Source of the DNA: Curtobacterium pusillum
GTDB lineage: Bacteria; Actinomycetota; Actinomycetes; Actinomycetales; Microbacteriaceae
Length of the DNA stretch: 64,000 bases
Reading direction: 5' to 3'
Assembly (NCBI RefSeq): GCF_007680845.1
Contig: NZ_VEIY01000012.1
Location: forward strand, 1-64,000
Below the pieces are notes generated by a model that saw only the letters and a program-made list of their open reading frames with translations, had not been told where the DNA came from and made no database searches. Position numbers and translations under genes: made by a program. Of this stretch, positions 15,588-24,304 are shown one piece after another. Each line of letters opens with the position of its first letter. The first letter of the stretch is position 1.

Positions 15588-16831
15588 GCGCGTGCTCCCT
15601 CGGTGGTGCGGATGTTGGCGGTCGTGCCCGGCTCGGCCGGCAGGTCGACCCACTGCCCGGAGGCGGCGGACTCCTCGGCGGCGCTGAGCACCCGCGCGCT
15701 CGTCACGGCGTCGTGGATGTTCGAGCCCGTCGCCTCGCCACCGGTCGCGGCCGTCAGGAACTTCGCGGCCTCGATGACCTTGAGGTCGTCGTAGCCCATG
15801 CTCGTGCCGGAGCTCGGCTGGAAGCGGGAGTAGTCCGGGAAGTACCCGTCGGCGAACGCGCGGGTGTAGCCGACGTGCGGCCCGGTGCGGGCGAGCGCGA
15901 CCTCGAGCTCGTTGAGGCGCTCGAAGTCCCAGCGGAGGGACCCCTCGGTGCCGAACACCTCGAACGCGTACTCGGAGCGCGGGCCGACGGCGATGCGGGA
16001 CGCCTCGAGGTTGCCGATCGCGCCGGCGCCGACCGCGGACTCGTCGAAGCGGACGAGCATGGTGGCGTAGTCCTCGTTCTCGACCGGGAGCAGCTTGCCC
16101 GCGTCCGGCGTCCCGGGCAGTCCCGGTCGCTCGGTGAGGTAGGTGCCGGTGGCCGCGGAGATCGAGCCGATCGGGCCGAGCACGTAGTGCATGAGGTCGA
16201 CCAGGTGCCCCATCAGGTCGCCGAGGACGCCGCTGCCCGACGTGGCACGGACGAAGCGCCAGGTCAGCGGGTCCTCCGGGTTCGAGGAGAACCCGCCGAA
16301 GAACCGGCCGCGGACGTTCGTGATCCGACCGAGCGAGCCGTCGAGGACGAGCTGTCGGGCGTGCTGCACGGCGGGGACGTGCCGGTAGTTGAACCCGATG
16401 GTCGTCGCGACCCCGGCTGCGTCCGCAGCGGCGGCGACGGCCTCGGTCTCGGCGGCGCCGCGGCCGACCGGCTTCTCGATCCAGAACGGCTTGCCGGCCT
16501 CGGCGGCCGCGATCCCGATCTCGGCGTGCAGGGAGTTCGGCGCGCAGATGGACACGACGTCGACGTCGGGGTCGGCGAGGACCTCGCGGTAGTCCGAGAC
16601 GACCTTCTCGTAGCCGAGGACGTCCTTCGCGTAGTCGCGACCGGCGGCCGCGACGTCCGCGGCGGCGACGAGACGCGGGCGGATGCCGAGCTCCGGGTAG
16701 AGGAGCGGGAGGAGGGCGTACGAGCGGGAGTGCAGCCGTCCCATCCAGCCGACGCTGATCAGGCCCACACCGACGGTGGTCGCTCCGACCGTGGTCGTAC
16801 CGACCGTGTTGGGCGCGCTGTTCTCTGCCAC
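15584..16831 (-). CDS. Gfo/Idh/MocA-family oxidoreductase, first gene of the inositol operon
   Basis: A 415-residue oxidoreductase, longer than the other two in the operon. A ~25-residue Thr/Val/Gly-rich lead precedes the Rossmann motif (VGLISVGWMGRLHSRSYALL). EKP is present as FWIEKPVGRG, followed by GFNYRHVPAVQHA and GVLGDLMGHLVDLMHYVLG. I chose the GTG at 16831 because AAAGGAG lies about eight bases upstream; an apparent extension to 16894 would run into the operators. It may act on a modified or alternative cyclitol or sugar. It sits directly behind the double LacI-type operator and is probably the first gene transcribed. Confidence 0.83.
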   Translation of the reverse strand: MAENSAPNTVGTTTVGATTVGVGLISVGWMGRLHSRSYALLPLLYPELGIRPRLVAAADVAAAGRDYAKDVLGYEKVVSDYREVLADPDVDVVSICAPNSLHAEIGIAAAEAGKPFWIEKPVGRGAAETEAVAAAADAAGVATTIGFNYRHVPAVQHARQLVLDGSLGRITNVRGRFFGGFSSNPEDPLTWRFVRATSGSGVLGDLMGHLVDLMHYVLGPIGSISAATGTYLTERPGLPGTPDAGKLLPVENEDYATMLVRFDESAVGAGAIGNLEASRIAVGPRSEYAFEVFGTEGSLRWDFERLNELEVALARTGPHVGYTRAFADGYFPDYSRFQPSSGTSMGYDDLKVIEAAKFLTAATGGEATGSNIHDAVTSARVLSAAEESAASGQWVDLPAEPGTTANIRTTEGARA

Positions 16832-16862
16832 AGGGGCTCCTTTGCTTCCTGGAGAGGTGTTT

Positions 16863-16894
16863 TTGAACCGGTCCAAAATCTTGGACCGGTTCAA
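16863..16894. promoter_or_regulatory. Tandem pair of LacI-type operators
   Basis: TTGAACCGGTCCAA (16863-16876) and its exact reverse complement TTGGACCGGTTCAA (16881-16894) flank four bases (AATC). Each 14-mer is itself a near-palindrome with a central CCGG, the usual form of a LacI-family operator, so this is two operators 18 bp centre to centre. They end 32 bases upstream of the first gene of the iol operon and 51 bases beyond the stop of the LacI-family gene. Confidence 0.8.
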
Positions 16895-16944
16895 TGTACG
16901 ACCGCGGCTCCGGTCGTGTCAACCGGCGCGCGGAGCGGGTGTGC

Positions 16945-17967
16945 TCAGGCCCCGAGCGGCACCGAGGACGCCCGGACGCGCAGTGTCGGCGCCACCAGGA
17001 CCTCCCCGGGGTCCTCGTCGGAGAGCAGCACCTCGGCGGCCCGGCGGCCGATCGTGGCGTTGTCCGGGTCGACGGAGGTGAGCTCCACCGCCCCGAGCGC
17101 CGCCAGGTACGTGTTGTCGTACCCGGTCACCGCGACGGACCCGGTGAGCCCGCGTTGCCGGACCGCGGCCGTCACACCGATCGCGGCGAGGTCGTTGACG
17201 GCGGTGATGGCCGTCGGCGGCTCCGCACGGTCGAGGAGCTCCCCCGCGGCACGGAACCCGGCCGCCTCCGAGAAGTCGCTCTCCGCGATGCGGGACGCAT
17301 CGAGTCCGTGCTCCCCCATCGCCGCGGCGAACGCGGCGGCGCGCCCCGAGGCGACCCGACCGCCGGCGCCGCCGACGTGCCCGATCCTCCGGTGCCCGAG
17401 CGAGGCGAGGTGGTCGACGACCAGCCGGAGCCCGACCTCGTCGTCACCCCGGACGGTGGCGGCCCCGGCGAGGCGTTCGGGCCGGGCGCTCGCGATGACG
17501 ATCCGGGCCGGACCCATCGCCTCGACGACACGGTCCATGCTCGGCACCGACCCGACCACGATGAGCCCGGACGGCTGCAGGTCGCCGAGCATCGCCACGG
17601 CCTCGAGGTCGAGTTCCGGCCGCGACGGACTGCCCGGCAGGACCGCACTCGTCATCAGCCCCAGCCGACCGCCCGCGGACAGCGCGACCCGTGCCGCGTC
17701 GACGACCTCGGCGAACACCGGGTTGCGGGAGTCGGCGACGAGGATCCCCACGAAGTCGTCCCGCAGGCCGTTCAGGGACCGCGCCACACGGTTCGGCCGG
17801 AAGCCGAGGGCCTCCGCCGCGTCGAGGATGCGTGCCAGCCGCTGGGGGCTCACGGCGTCCGGGGAGCTGAACGCCAGCGACACCAGCGACTTCGACACAC
17901 CGGCGCGCTCGGCCACGTCCCGCATGGTCGGCCGGCGCAGCGCCGTCCCGGTCCCGTCGTCAGCCAT
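16945..17967 (-). CDS. LacI-family transcriptional repressor
   Basis: A 340-residue LacI-family protein. The HTH is TMRDVAERAGVSKSLVSLAF (about residues 14-33), followed by the hinge helix region and a periplasmic-binding-protein-like effector domain (FVGILVADSRNPVFAEVV, GHRRIGHVGGAGG, VTGYDNTYLA). The ATG at 17967 is preceded by GAGG four bases upstream; an ATG at 17976 is possible. It lies directly upstream of the iol operon on the same strand with the double operator in between, so it most likely represses the operon with an inositol-derived inducer. That link is inferred from position and operator type. Confidence 0.85.
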   Translation of the reverse strand: MADDGTGTALRRPTMRDVAERAGVSKSLVSLAFSSPDAVSPQRLARILDAAEALGFRPNRVARSLNGLRDDFVGILVADSRNPVFAEVVDAARVALSAGGRLGLMTSAVLPGSPSRPELDLEAVAMLGDLQPSGLIVVGSVPSMDRVVEAMGPARIVIASARPERLAGAATVRGDDEVGLRLVVDHLASLGHRRIGHVGGAGGRVASGRAAAFAAAMGEHGLDASRIAESDFSEAAGFRAAGELLDRAEPPTAITAVNDLAAIGVTAAVRQRGLTGSVAVTGYDNTYLAALGAVELTSVDPDNATIGRRAAEVLLSDEDPGEVLVAPTLRVRASSVPLGA

Positions 17968-17988
17968 GGACCTCATCTTGCAGCACGG

Positions 17989-19467
17989 TCAGTGTCCGTC
18001 GCGCGCGGCCCGCTTGGCCTTGCCCTTGATCGTGTCGATGTAGATCGCGCCCGTGGTCACTTCTTCCTCGAGCTTCTCGAGGGACCACCCGCGCGTCTCG
18101 GGCACCTGCGTGACGATGAAGAGGAGGGCGATCGCCCCGATGACCGCGAACAGGAAGAACGTCCCGGTGATCCCGATCCCCTCGATGAGCGACGGCACGT
18201 AGAGCGCGAGCACGCCGTTCATCAGCCAACCGGCGAAGGCGGCGATCCCGGTGCCGAGCCCGCGCATGTTGAGCGGGAAGATCTCGGCGAGCCAGACCCA
18301 CACCGCGATGTTCAGGCAGGACTGCATCGAGAGCACGAACGCGCAGATGAGGAAGAGCAGCACGTAGGGCCGGATCGGGTTACCTGCGGGGATCGCCAGC
18401 GATGAGATGCCGATGAGGATGTGGCACGTCGTGGTGAGCGTCAGCCCGAGGATGAACGTCTTCCGGCGGTCGACCCGGTCCATGTTCCGGAGGGCGATGA
18501 GCCCGCCGACCACGGCGAGGATCCCCGGCGCGATGTTGGCGACGAGCGCGGCGCTCGAGCCGAAGCCGGACTCGATGAGGATGCGCTGCCCGTAGTACAT
18601 GATCGAGTTGATCCCGGTGACCTGCTGGGCGATCGCGACGCCGCAGCCGATGAGCACGATCCGGATCAGCCAGCGGCTGGAGAACAGCGCCTTGAGGCCG
18701 TTCAGTCGGGTTTCGTTCGGCTCCTCGGCGGTGATGCGACGGATGTCGGCGAGCTCCGCTTCGGCGCGCTCCTCGTTGCGGACCGTCTTGAGGATCTCGA
18801 GCGCCCGGGCGTCGTGCCCGTGCTCGACGAGCCACCGCGGGGACTCCGGCATCCGCAGCATGCCGAAGAAGAGGCACGCGGCCGGGATCGCGCAGATGAA
18901 GAACATGACGCGCCACACGCCGCCCTCGTCGCCGAGCACGAGGCCGATGACGGCGTTGATGACGAACGCGGCGAGCTGCCCGCTGACGATGGCGAGCTCG
19001 TTGCGCCCCGTGATCATGCCGCGGATCTCGAGCGGTGCGAGCTCGGCGAGGTAGACGGGCACCACGATCGACGCGGCGCCGACCGCGAGCCCGACGGCGA
19101 TGCGGCCGGCGAGCAGGACCTCGAAGTTCGGCGAGAACACGGCGAGCAGGGTGCCGCAGAAGAAGAAGACGGCCATCGCGATGATCGTCGTCCGGCGGCC
19201 GATCCGGTCGGACACCGGCCCGCCGATAAGACCACCGACGGCGGCGGCGAACACGAGCGACGAGATCACGACGCCCAGGCCGATGTCGTCGAGTCCGAGC
19301 TGCGACTGGATCGAGATCTCGGCGCCGTTGCTCACGCCCGTGTCGTACCCGAAGAGGAGGCCGCCGAGGCAGGCGATGACGGAGATGAACCCGATCCGCT
19401 TGCGGTGTGGTCCCGTGGTCAACGGTGGGAGCTCGGTGGCTTCACGCGCTGGGATCTGTCCGGACAT
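17989..19467 (-). CDS. MFS sugar porter, probable inositol transporter
   Basis: A 492-residue, 12-helix transporter of the sugar porter family. Signatures are GGLLFGYDTGVSNGAE in helix 1, DRIGRRT between helices 2 and 3, PESPRWLVE before the central loop, QQVTGINSIMYYG in helix 7, and the C-terminal PETRGWSLE. AAGGAG lies five bases upstream of the ATG at 19467. It is followed 21 bases later by the LacI-family gene on the same strand and is divergent from the ABC importer. Context suggests proton-coupled uptake of myo-inositol; the substrate is not proven. Confidence 0.85.
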   Translation of the reverse strand: MSGQIPAREATELPPLTTGPHRKRIGFISVIACLGGLLFGYDTGVSNGAEISIQSQLGLDDIGLGVVISSLVFAAAVGGLIGGPVSDRIGRRTTIIAMAVFFFCGTLLAVFSPNFEVLLAGRIAVGLAVGAASIVVPVYLAELAPLEIRGMITGRNELAIVSGQLAAFVINAVIGLVLGDEGGVWRVMFFICAIPAACLFFGMLRMPESPRWLVEHGHDARALEILKTVRNEERAEAELADIRRITAEEPNETRLNGLKALFSSRWLIRIVLIGCGVAIAQQVTGINSIMYYGQRILIESGFGSSAALVANIAPGILAVVGGLIALRNMDRVDRRKTFILGLTLTTTCHILIGISSLAIPAGNPIRPYVLLFLICAFVLSMQSCLNIAVWVWLAEIFPLNMRGLGTGIAAFAGWLMNGVLALYVPSLIEGIGITGTFFLFAVIGAIALLFIVTQVPETRGWSLEKLEEEVTTGAIYIDTIKGKAKRAARDGH

Positions 19468-19552
19468 CAAGACTCCTTCGTCGTGGTCAGGATCGTCCCA
19501 CGCGTTCTCACGCTGCGGACGATGTGTTCACAGTGTAACAGGACCAGACGAA

Positions 19553-19592
19553 ATCGTTCCGTCGCGGTCCCATGCTTGTGCACAGGAACGAT
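19553..19592. promoter_or_regulatory. Inverted repeat between the MFS and ABC transporter genes
   Basis: ATCGTTCC (19553-19560) and GGAACGAT (19585-19592) are perfect 8-bp inverted arms with a 24-bp spacer. A looser dyad, TGTTCAC.TGTAACA, lies just to the left near 19525-19540. The region is the shared 235-bp control region of the divergent transporters. A regulator site is plausible; which regulator binds is unknown, and the sequence differs from the LacI-type operators at 16863. Confidence 0.4.
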
Positions 19593-19702
19593 CCGCTATA
19601 CCGTCAGCCGGACAGATCAGCCGCTAGGTGAGAATCGACGAAGTTGTCGGGTGTTACCGGAGGATGCGGCGATCACCGATCACTGGACAAAGGAGTCTTG
19701 TC

Positions 19703-20695
19703 GTGAAGCGCATCTCAGCAGTCATGGGCATCACCGTCGCGGTCGCGGCGAGTGCCCTCGTCCTCGCCGGTTGTTCCTCGCAAGGAGGCCGGGTCGCATC
19801 GAACGACGACGGCTCCTCGGGCGGGACGAGCAAGAACTCCGGCCTCACCATCGCCCTCGTGACCCACGCCGCGCCCGGCGACACGTTCTGGGACATCGTC
19901 CGCAAGGGCGCCGAGGACGCCGCGAAGAAGGACGGCGTCAAGCTGCTCTACGCCTCGGACCCCGACGGGTCGAAGCAGGCGCAGCTCGTCCAGCAGTACA
20001 CCGACCAGAAGGTCGACGGGATCGCGGTGTCCCTCGCCAAGCCGGACGCCCTGAAGAGCGCGGTGCAGGGTGCCGAGAAGGCCGGCATCCCCGTGGTGTC
20101 GTTCAACTCGGGCAGCGACGCCTACTCGGCACTCGGCATCCTCGCGCACTTCGGCCAGGACGAGTCGGTGGCCGGTGAAGCGGTCGGCAACGAGCTGAAG
20201 ACCCAGGGGCTCTCGAAGCCGGTCTGCGTCATCCAGGAGCAGGGCAACGTCGCGCTCGAAGCCCGGTGCGGCGGCATCAAGAAGGTGCTGCCGGACACCC
20301 AGACGCTGTACGTGAACGGCACCGACAACAGCGCGGTGCAGTCCACCGTCACCGCGAAGCTCCAGGCCGACAGCGCTGCGGACGTCATCGTCGGTCTCGG
20401 CGCCCCCTACACGGCGGTCATCCTCAAGGCGGTCAAGGCCGCCGGCAGCGACATCAAGGTGGCGTCGTTCGACCTCAACGCCACGCTCGCGAAGAGCATC
20501 AAGTCGGGCGACGTCCTGTTCACGGTCGACCAGCAGCCGTTCATGCAGGGCTACGAGTCGATCGACTCGATCGTCCTCTACAAGCAGGGCGGCTTCGTCC
20601 TCGGCGGTGGCAAGCCGACCCTGACCGGGCCGGCGATCGTCGACAAGTCGAACATCGGCAAGGTCCTGCAGTACGCCGAGGACGGTCTCCGGTGA
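19703..20695 (+). CDS. ABC sugar importer, substrate-binding lipoprotein
   Basis: A 330-residue binding protein of the ribose/inositol type (periplasmic-binding domain 4). It begins with a signal peptide and lipobox ending at Cys24 (LVLAGC), so it should be anchored to the outer face of the membrane. Domain segments include IALVTHAAPGDTFWDIVRKG, VDGIAVSLAKPDAL, GIPVVSFNSGSD and VASFDLNATLAKSIKSGDVLFTVDQQP. The GTG at 19703 follows AAAGGAG. It overlaps the permease gene (GTGA). Substrate is likely inositol or a related cyclitol, judged from the locus. Confidence 0.87.
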   Translation: MKRISAVMGITVAVAASALVLAGCSSQGGRVASNDDGSSGGTSKNSGLTIALVTHAAPGDTFWDIVRKGAEDAAKKDGVKLLYASDPDGSKQAQLVQQYTDQKVDGIAVSLAKPDALKSAVQGAEKAGIPVVSFNSGSDAYSALGILAHFGQDESVAGEAVGNELKTQGLSKPVCVIQEQGNVALEARCGGIKKVLPDTQTLYVNGTDNSAVQSTVTAKLQADSAADVIVGLGAPYTAVILKAVKAAGSDIKVASFDLNATLAKSIKSGDVLFTVDQQPFMQGYESIDSIVLYKQGGFVLGGGKPTLTGPAIVDKSNIGKVLQYAEDGLR

Positions 20696-21732
20696 CGGCC
20701 GCCGGGATCGTCGCCGTCGGCGACGAGCGCCTCGCCGCACGGAGCCCGATCCGCAAGCTGCTCGGTCGTCCCGAGGTCGGCGCCGTCGTGGGCGCGATCG
20801 CGATGTTCGTGTTCTTCGCGATCATCGCCCCCGTCTTCGTCCAGCCCGACTCGATCTCCACCGTGCTCTACGGCTCCTCGACGATCGGGATCATGGCCGT
20901 CGGCGTCTCGCTCCTCATGATCGGCGGCGAGTTCGACCTGTCCGCCGGTGTCGCCGTGATCTCCTCGTCCCTCACCGCGAGCCTGTTCGCCTGGTACTTC
21001 TCGACGAACGTGTGGGTCGGCGTCCTCCTCGGGCTGGTCTTCTCGCTCGGCGTCGGGTTCGTGAACGGGTGGATCCTCGTCCGGACGAAGCTGCCGTCGT
21101 TCATCGTCACGCTGGCCACCTTCCTCATGCTCACCGGGCTCAACCTCGCCGTCACGCGCCTGGTGTCCGGCTCGGTGTCCACGCTCGACGTGTCGCAGCT
21201 CGACGGGTTCGCCGTCGCGGAGCAGATCTTCGCCGCCGACGTCCCGGTGTTCGGCATCACCGTGAAGATCACCGTGTTCATCTGGATCGCCCTCGTGGCC
21301 GTCGCGTCCTGGGTGCTCCTCCGGACACGGGTGGGCAACTGGATCTTCGCCGTCGGCGGGGACGAGAACGCCGCGCGCGCCGTCGGTGTCCCCGTCACGA
21401 AGACGAAGATCGGCCTGTTCATGGGTGTCGGGTTCTGCGCGTGGATCGGCGGCATGCACAACCTGTTCGCCTTCAACGTCGTGCAGTCCGGCGAGGGTGT
21501 CGGCAACGAGTTCCTCTACATCATCGCCGCGGTCATCGGCGGCTGCCTGCTCACCGGCGGCTACGGTTCGGCGGTCGGCGGCGCGATCGGCGCGTTCATC
21601 TTCGGGATGGCGAACAAGGGCATCGTCTACGCCCAGTGGAACCCGGACTGGTTCAAGTTCTTCCTGGGTCTGATGCTGCTGCTCGCCACGATCATCAACC
21701 TCATCGTCAAGAAGCGAGCGGAGCAGAAATGA
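20692..21732 (+). CDS. ABC sugar importer, permease
   Basis: A 346-residue permease of the RbsC/inositol type with about ten hydrophobic segments. The family EFDLSAG motif (MIGGEFDLSAGVAV) is near residue 82 and GGDENAARAVGVPVTKTK is near residue 222. The GTG start overlaps the binding-protein stop and the stop overlaps the ATPase start (ATGA), so the three genes form a tightly coupled importer operon. A single permease gene implies a homodimeric channel. Confidence 0.88.
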   Translation: MTAAGIVAVGDERLAARSPIRKLLGRPEVGAVVGAIAMFVFFAIIAPVFVQPDSISTVLYGSSTIGIMAVGVSLLMIGGEFDLSAGVAVISSSLTASLFAWYFSTNVWVGVLLGLVFSLGVGFVNGWILVRTKLPSFIVTLATFLMLTGLNLAVTRLVSGSVSTLDVSQLDGFAVAEQIFAADVPVFGITVKITVFIWIALVAVASWVLLRTRVGNWIFAVGGDENAARAVGVPVTKTKIGLFMGVGFCAWIGGMHNLFAFNVVQSGEGVGNEFLYIIAAVIGGCLLTGGYGSAVGGAIGAFIFGMANKGIVYAQWNPDWFKFFLGLMLLLATIINLIVKKRAEQK

Positions 21733-22628
21733 CGTCGAACACCGCGAACCCCACCACCTCGGTCGTCGAGGTCCCCGTGACGGACACGTCCGAGACCGTC
21801 GCCGGCGCGCCGCACCTCATCGCCCTCCGCGACGTCGGCAAGCACTACGGCAACGTGATCGCACTGTCCGACATCACCATGGACGTCGACGCCGGACGGG
21901 TCACGTGCGTCCTCGGCGACAACGGCGCGGGCAAGTCGACCCTGATCAAGATCATCGCCGGGCTGCACCAGCACGACGCCGGCACGTTCTCGATCATGGG
22001 CGAGGACCGCAAGCTGTCCTCCCCCCGCGACGCCCTCGACGCGGGCATCGCGGCCGTCTACCAGGACCTGGCCGTCGTCCCGCTGATGCCGATCTGGCGG
22101 AACTTCTTCCTCGGCTCCGAGCTCCGCAACCGCCTGGGCATGCTCGACGTCGCGGCGATGAAGCGCATCACGAAGCAGGAGCTGCTGGACATGGGCATCG
22201 ACCTCCGCGACGTCGACCAGCCCATCGGCACCCTGTCGGGCGGCGAGAAGCAGTGCGTCGCGATCGCACGCGCCGTGTACTTCGGCGCGAAGGCGCTCAT
22301 CCTCGACGAGCCGACCGCGGCACTCGGCGTCAAGCAGTCCGGCGTAGTCCTGAAGTACATCCTCCGCGCGCGTGACCGCGGGCTCGGCGTGATCTTCATC
22401 ACGCACAACCCACACCACGCCTACCCGGTCGGCGACCGCTTCCTGCTGCTCCGACGTGGCAAGAGCATCGGGTACTTCGAGAAGAGCGGCATCACGCTGC
22501 CCGAGCTCACCGGCATGATGGCGGGCGGAGCCGAACTCGAGGAACTCGCGCACGAGCTCGAACAGTCCGGCGGACAGGCCGAACGGATCGAGGAGATCCG
22601 GGCGGCCGAGGTCGTGCCCGGCGCGTAG
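21729..22628 (+). CDS. ABC sugar importer, ATPase
   Basis: A 299-residue ATPase with one nucleotide-binding domain: Walker A GDNGAGKST at residues 63-71, Q-loop AVYQDLAV, signature LSGGEKQ, Walker B ALILDEPTAAL and switch His in FITHNPHHA. Sugar importers of the RbsA type often have two fused domains; this one has a single domain, as in FrcA-type or inositol importers, and would work as a homodimer. An unstructured ~28-residue Thr/Val-rich lead precedes the domain. It is the last gene of the importer operon, followed by a strong hairpin. Confidence 0.88.
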   Translation: MTSNTANPTTSVVEVPVTDTSETVAGAPHLIALRDVGKHYGNVIALSDITMDVDAGRVTCVLGDNGAGKSTLIKIIAGLHQHDAGTFSIMGEDRKLSSPRDALDAGIAAVYQDLAVVPLMPIWRNFFLGSELRNRLGMLDVAAMKRITKQELLDMGIDLRDVDQPIGTLSGGEKQCVAIARAVYFGAKALILDEPTAALGVKQSGVVLKYILRARDRGLGVIFITHNPHHAYPVGDRFLLLRRGKSIGYFEKSGITLPELTGMMAGGAELEELAHELEQSGGQAERIEEIRAAEVVPGA

Positions 22629-22700
22629 CGGGCACGTGCCCGCCGGCCGGGCGCGAGGCGCGTCGTCAGGCGCGGTCGGGTCCTGGGACGGTCGCGATGA

Positions 22701-22744
22701 CGGACTGGAGGCGCGGGTCGACGCCGACCCGCGCCTCCAGTCCG
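22701..22744. terminator. Bidirectional terminator hairpin
   Basis: CGGACTGGAGGCGCGGGTCG (22701-22720) pairs perfectly over 20 bases with 22725-22744 around an ACGC loop. It lies between the convergent ATPase and MFS genes. A small tandem repeat of CAGTCCGT follows at 22738-22757. Confidence 0.85.
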
Positions 22745-22752
22745 TCAGTCCG

Positions 22753-24204
22753 TCAGTCCGTCGCGTCCTGCATCTCGTGCTCGATGTCGGTGAGCGACTT
22801 GCCCCCGGTCTCCGGGACCGCGCGCCGCACGAACACGACGCCGGCCACCCCGATCACGGCGAACGCGATGAAGGTCCACGAACCGCCGATCGCGTGCACC
22901 ACCGGCAGGAACGCCAACGACACCGCCCAGTTGGCGAGCCACAGGAACACCCCGGCGACGCCCATCCCCACGCCGCGGACGGCGGAGGGCACGAGCTCGG
23001 AGATGATGAGCCACGTCGTCGTCGCGACCGCGGACTGCTGGAACGCGAGGAACACGACCATCACGCCGAGGACGAGGTAGCTGAAGCCCGGGCCGCGCTC
23101 GGTCAGCGGGTACGTGCACCCGAGCGCGACGAGCGACACCACACCGCCGAGCGAGCCGCCGACGAGGAGCTTCTTCCGCGGCACCCGGTCGACCAGACGC
23201 AGCCCCACGACCGTCGCGACGACACTGATCACGCCGATCGCGATCGTCGCCACGACGGCCGTCGACGACGGCAGCCCGGCGTCGACGAGGAGCGTCGGCG
23301 CGAAGTAGATGACGGTGTTCACGCCGGTGGCCTGCTGCAGCACGGCGACCCCGATCGCGATGAGCAGGGAGCGCCGGACCCACGGCTCGCGGAACCCGCG
23401 CCAGCCCTGGTTGTCGGCCGACTGCGACTCCTGCGCCTGTCGGATGGCACGGAGTTCGCGGTGCGCCTCGCGCTCGGCGTAGGTGCGGCGGAGGACCTGC
23501 AGCGCGTCGTCCGCGCGGTCCCGCATCCGGTACCACGTCGGGGTGTCGGGCAGCAGGAGCATCCCGACCACGAGGACGACGGCGGGGACCGCCGCGAGGC
23601 CGAGCATCCAGCGCCACGCGCCGTACTGCGCGAGCCACGCGTTCACCAGGTACGCCAGCAACTGCCCGGTGACGATCATGAGCGAGTTGAGCGACACCAG
23701 GCGGCCGCGGATGTCCGCCGGCGCCATCTCCGCGATGTAGAGCGGCACGATGATCGACGAGACCCCGACGGCCAGGCCGAGCACCACGCGACTGACGAGC
23801 AGGACGGCGTAGTCCGGGGCGAACGCGCACCCGGCCGTGGCCACGACGAACACGATGCCGGCGAGGACCAGCGCGAGCCGTCGGCCGATCCGGTCGGCGA
23901 CCCGACCGCCGGCGAAGGCGCCGACGGCCGCGCCGATGAGCAGCACGCTCGTGACCATGCCCTCGCCGAAGACCGAGAGGTCGAAGTCCGAGGACACGTA
24001 GAGCAGCGCGCCGGAGATGACGCCGGTGTCGTAGCCGAAGAGCGCTCCGCCGACCGCGGCGACGGCGGCGACGATCCGGACGAAGCGCTTCCGGGCGGCG
24101 GCGTCGGGCGGCAGGACCGGGATGACGGTCGTCTCGACGCCGACGGTGTACGCGCTCCGGTCCTGGGGCGTTCGGGTCCGCGGGCGCGGGGCCGGCGTGG
24201 GCAT
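22753..24204 (-). CDS. Second MFS sugar porter
   Basis: A 483-residue, 12-helix sugar porter: GGALFGYDTGVISGALLY in helix 1, DRIGRRLAL, GVSSIIVPLYIAEMAPADIRG, QQATGVNTVIYF in helix 7 and PETGGKSLTDIEHE at the C-terminus. AAGGAG lies four bases upstream of the ATG at 24204; the first ten codons of the longer frame are not needed. It resembles inositol or xylose-type proton symporters. Together with the other MFS porter and the ABC importer the locus has three uptake systems. It is transcribed alone, towards the shared terminator. Confidence 0.83.
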   Translation of the reverse strand: MPTPAPRPRTRTPQDRSAYTVGVETTVIPVLPPDAAARKRFVRIVAAVAAVGGALFGYDTGVISGALLYVSSDFDLSVFGEGMVTSVLLIGAAVGAFAGGRVADRIGRRLALVLAGIVFVVATAGCAFAPDYAVLLVSRVVLGLAVGVSSIIVPLYIAEMAPADIRGRLVSLNSLMIVTGQLLAYLVNAWLAQYGAWRWMLGLAAVPAVVLVVGMLLLPDTPTWYRMRDRADDALQVLRRTYAEREAHRELRAIRQAQESQSADNQGWRGFREPWVRRSLLIAIGVAVLQQATGVNTVIYFAPTLLVDAGLPSSTAVVATIAIGVISVVATVVGLRLVDRVPRKKLLVGGSLGGVVSLVALGCTYPLTERGPGFSYLVLGVMVVFLAFQQSAVATTTWLIISELVPSAVRGVGMGVAGVFLWLANWAVSLAFLPVVHAIGGSWTFIAFAVIGVAGVVFVRRAVPETGGKSLTDIEHEMQDATD

Positions 24205-24304
24205 GCTGCTCCTTCGATGTGGCGGGGCGCACATCGACGGTGATGGCTCGGGTCGGTCCGTCGAAGATGCTACGGAGCAGCCCGGACGGATCGTTACCGA
24301 ACGC

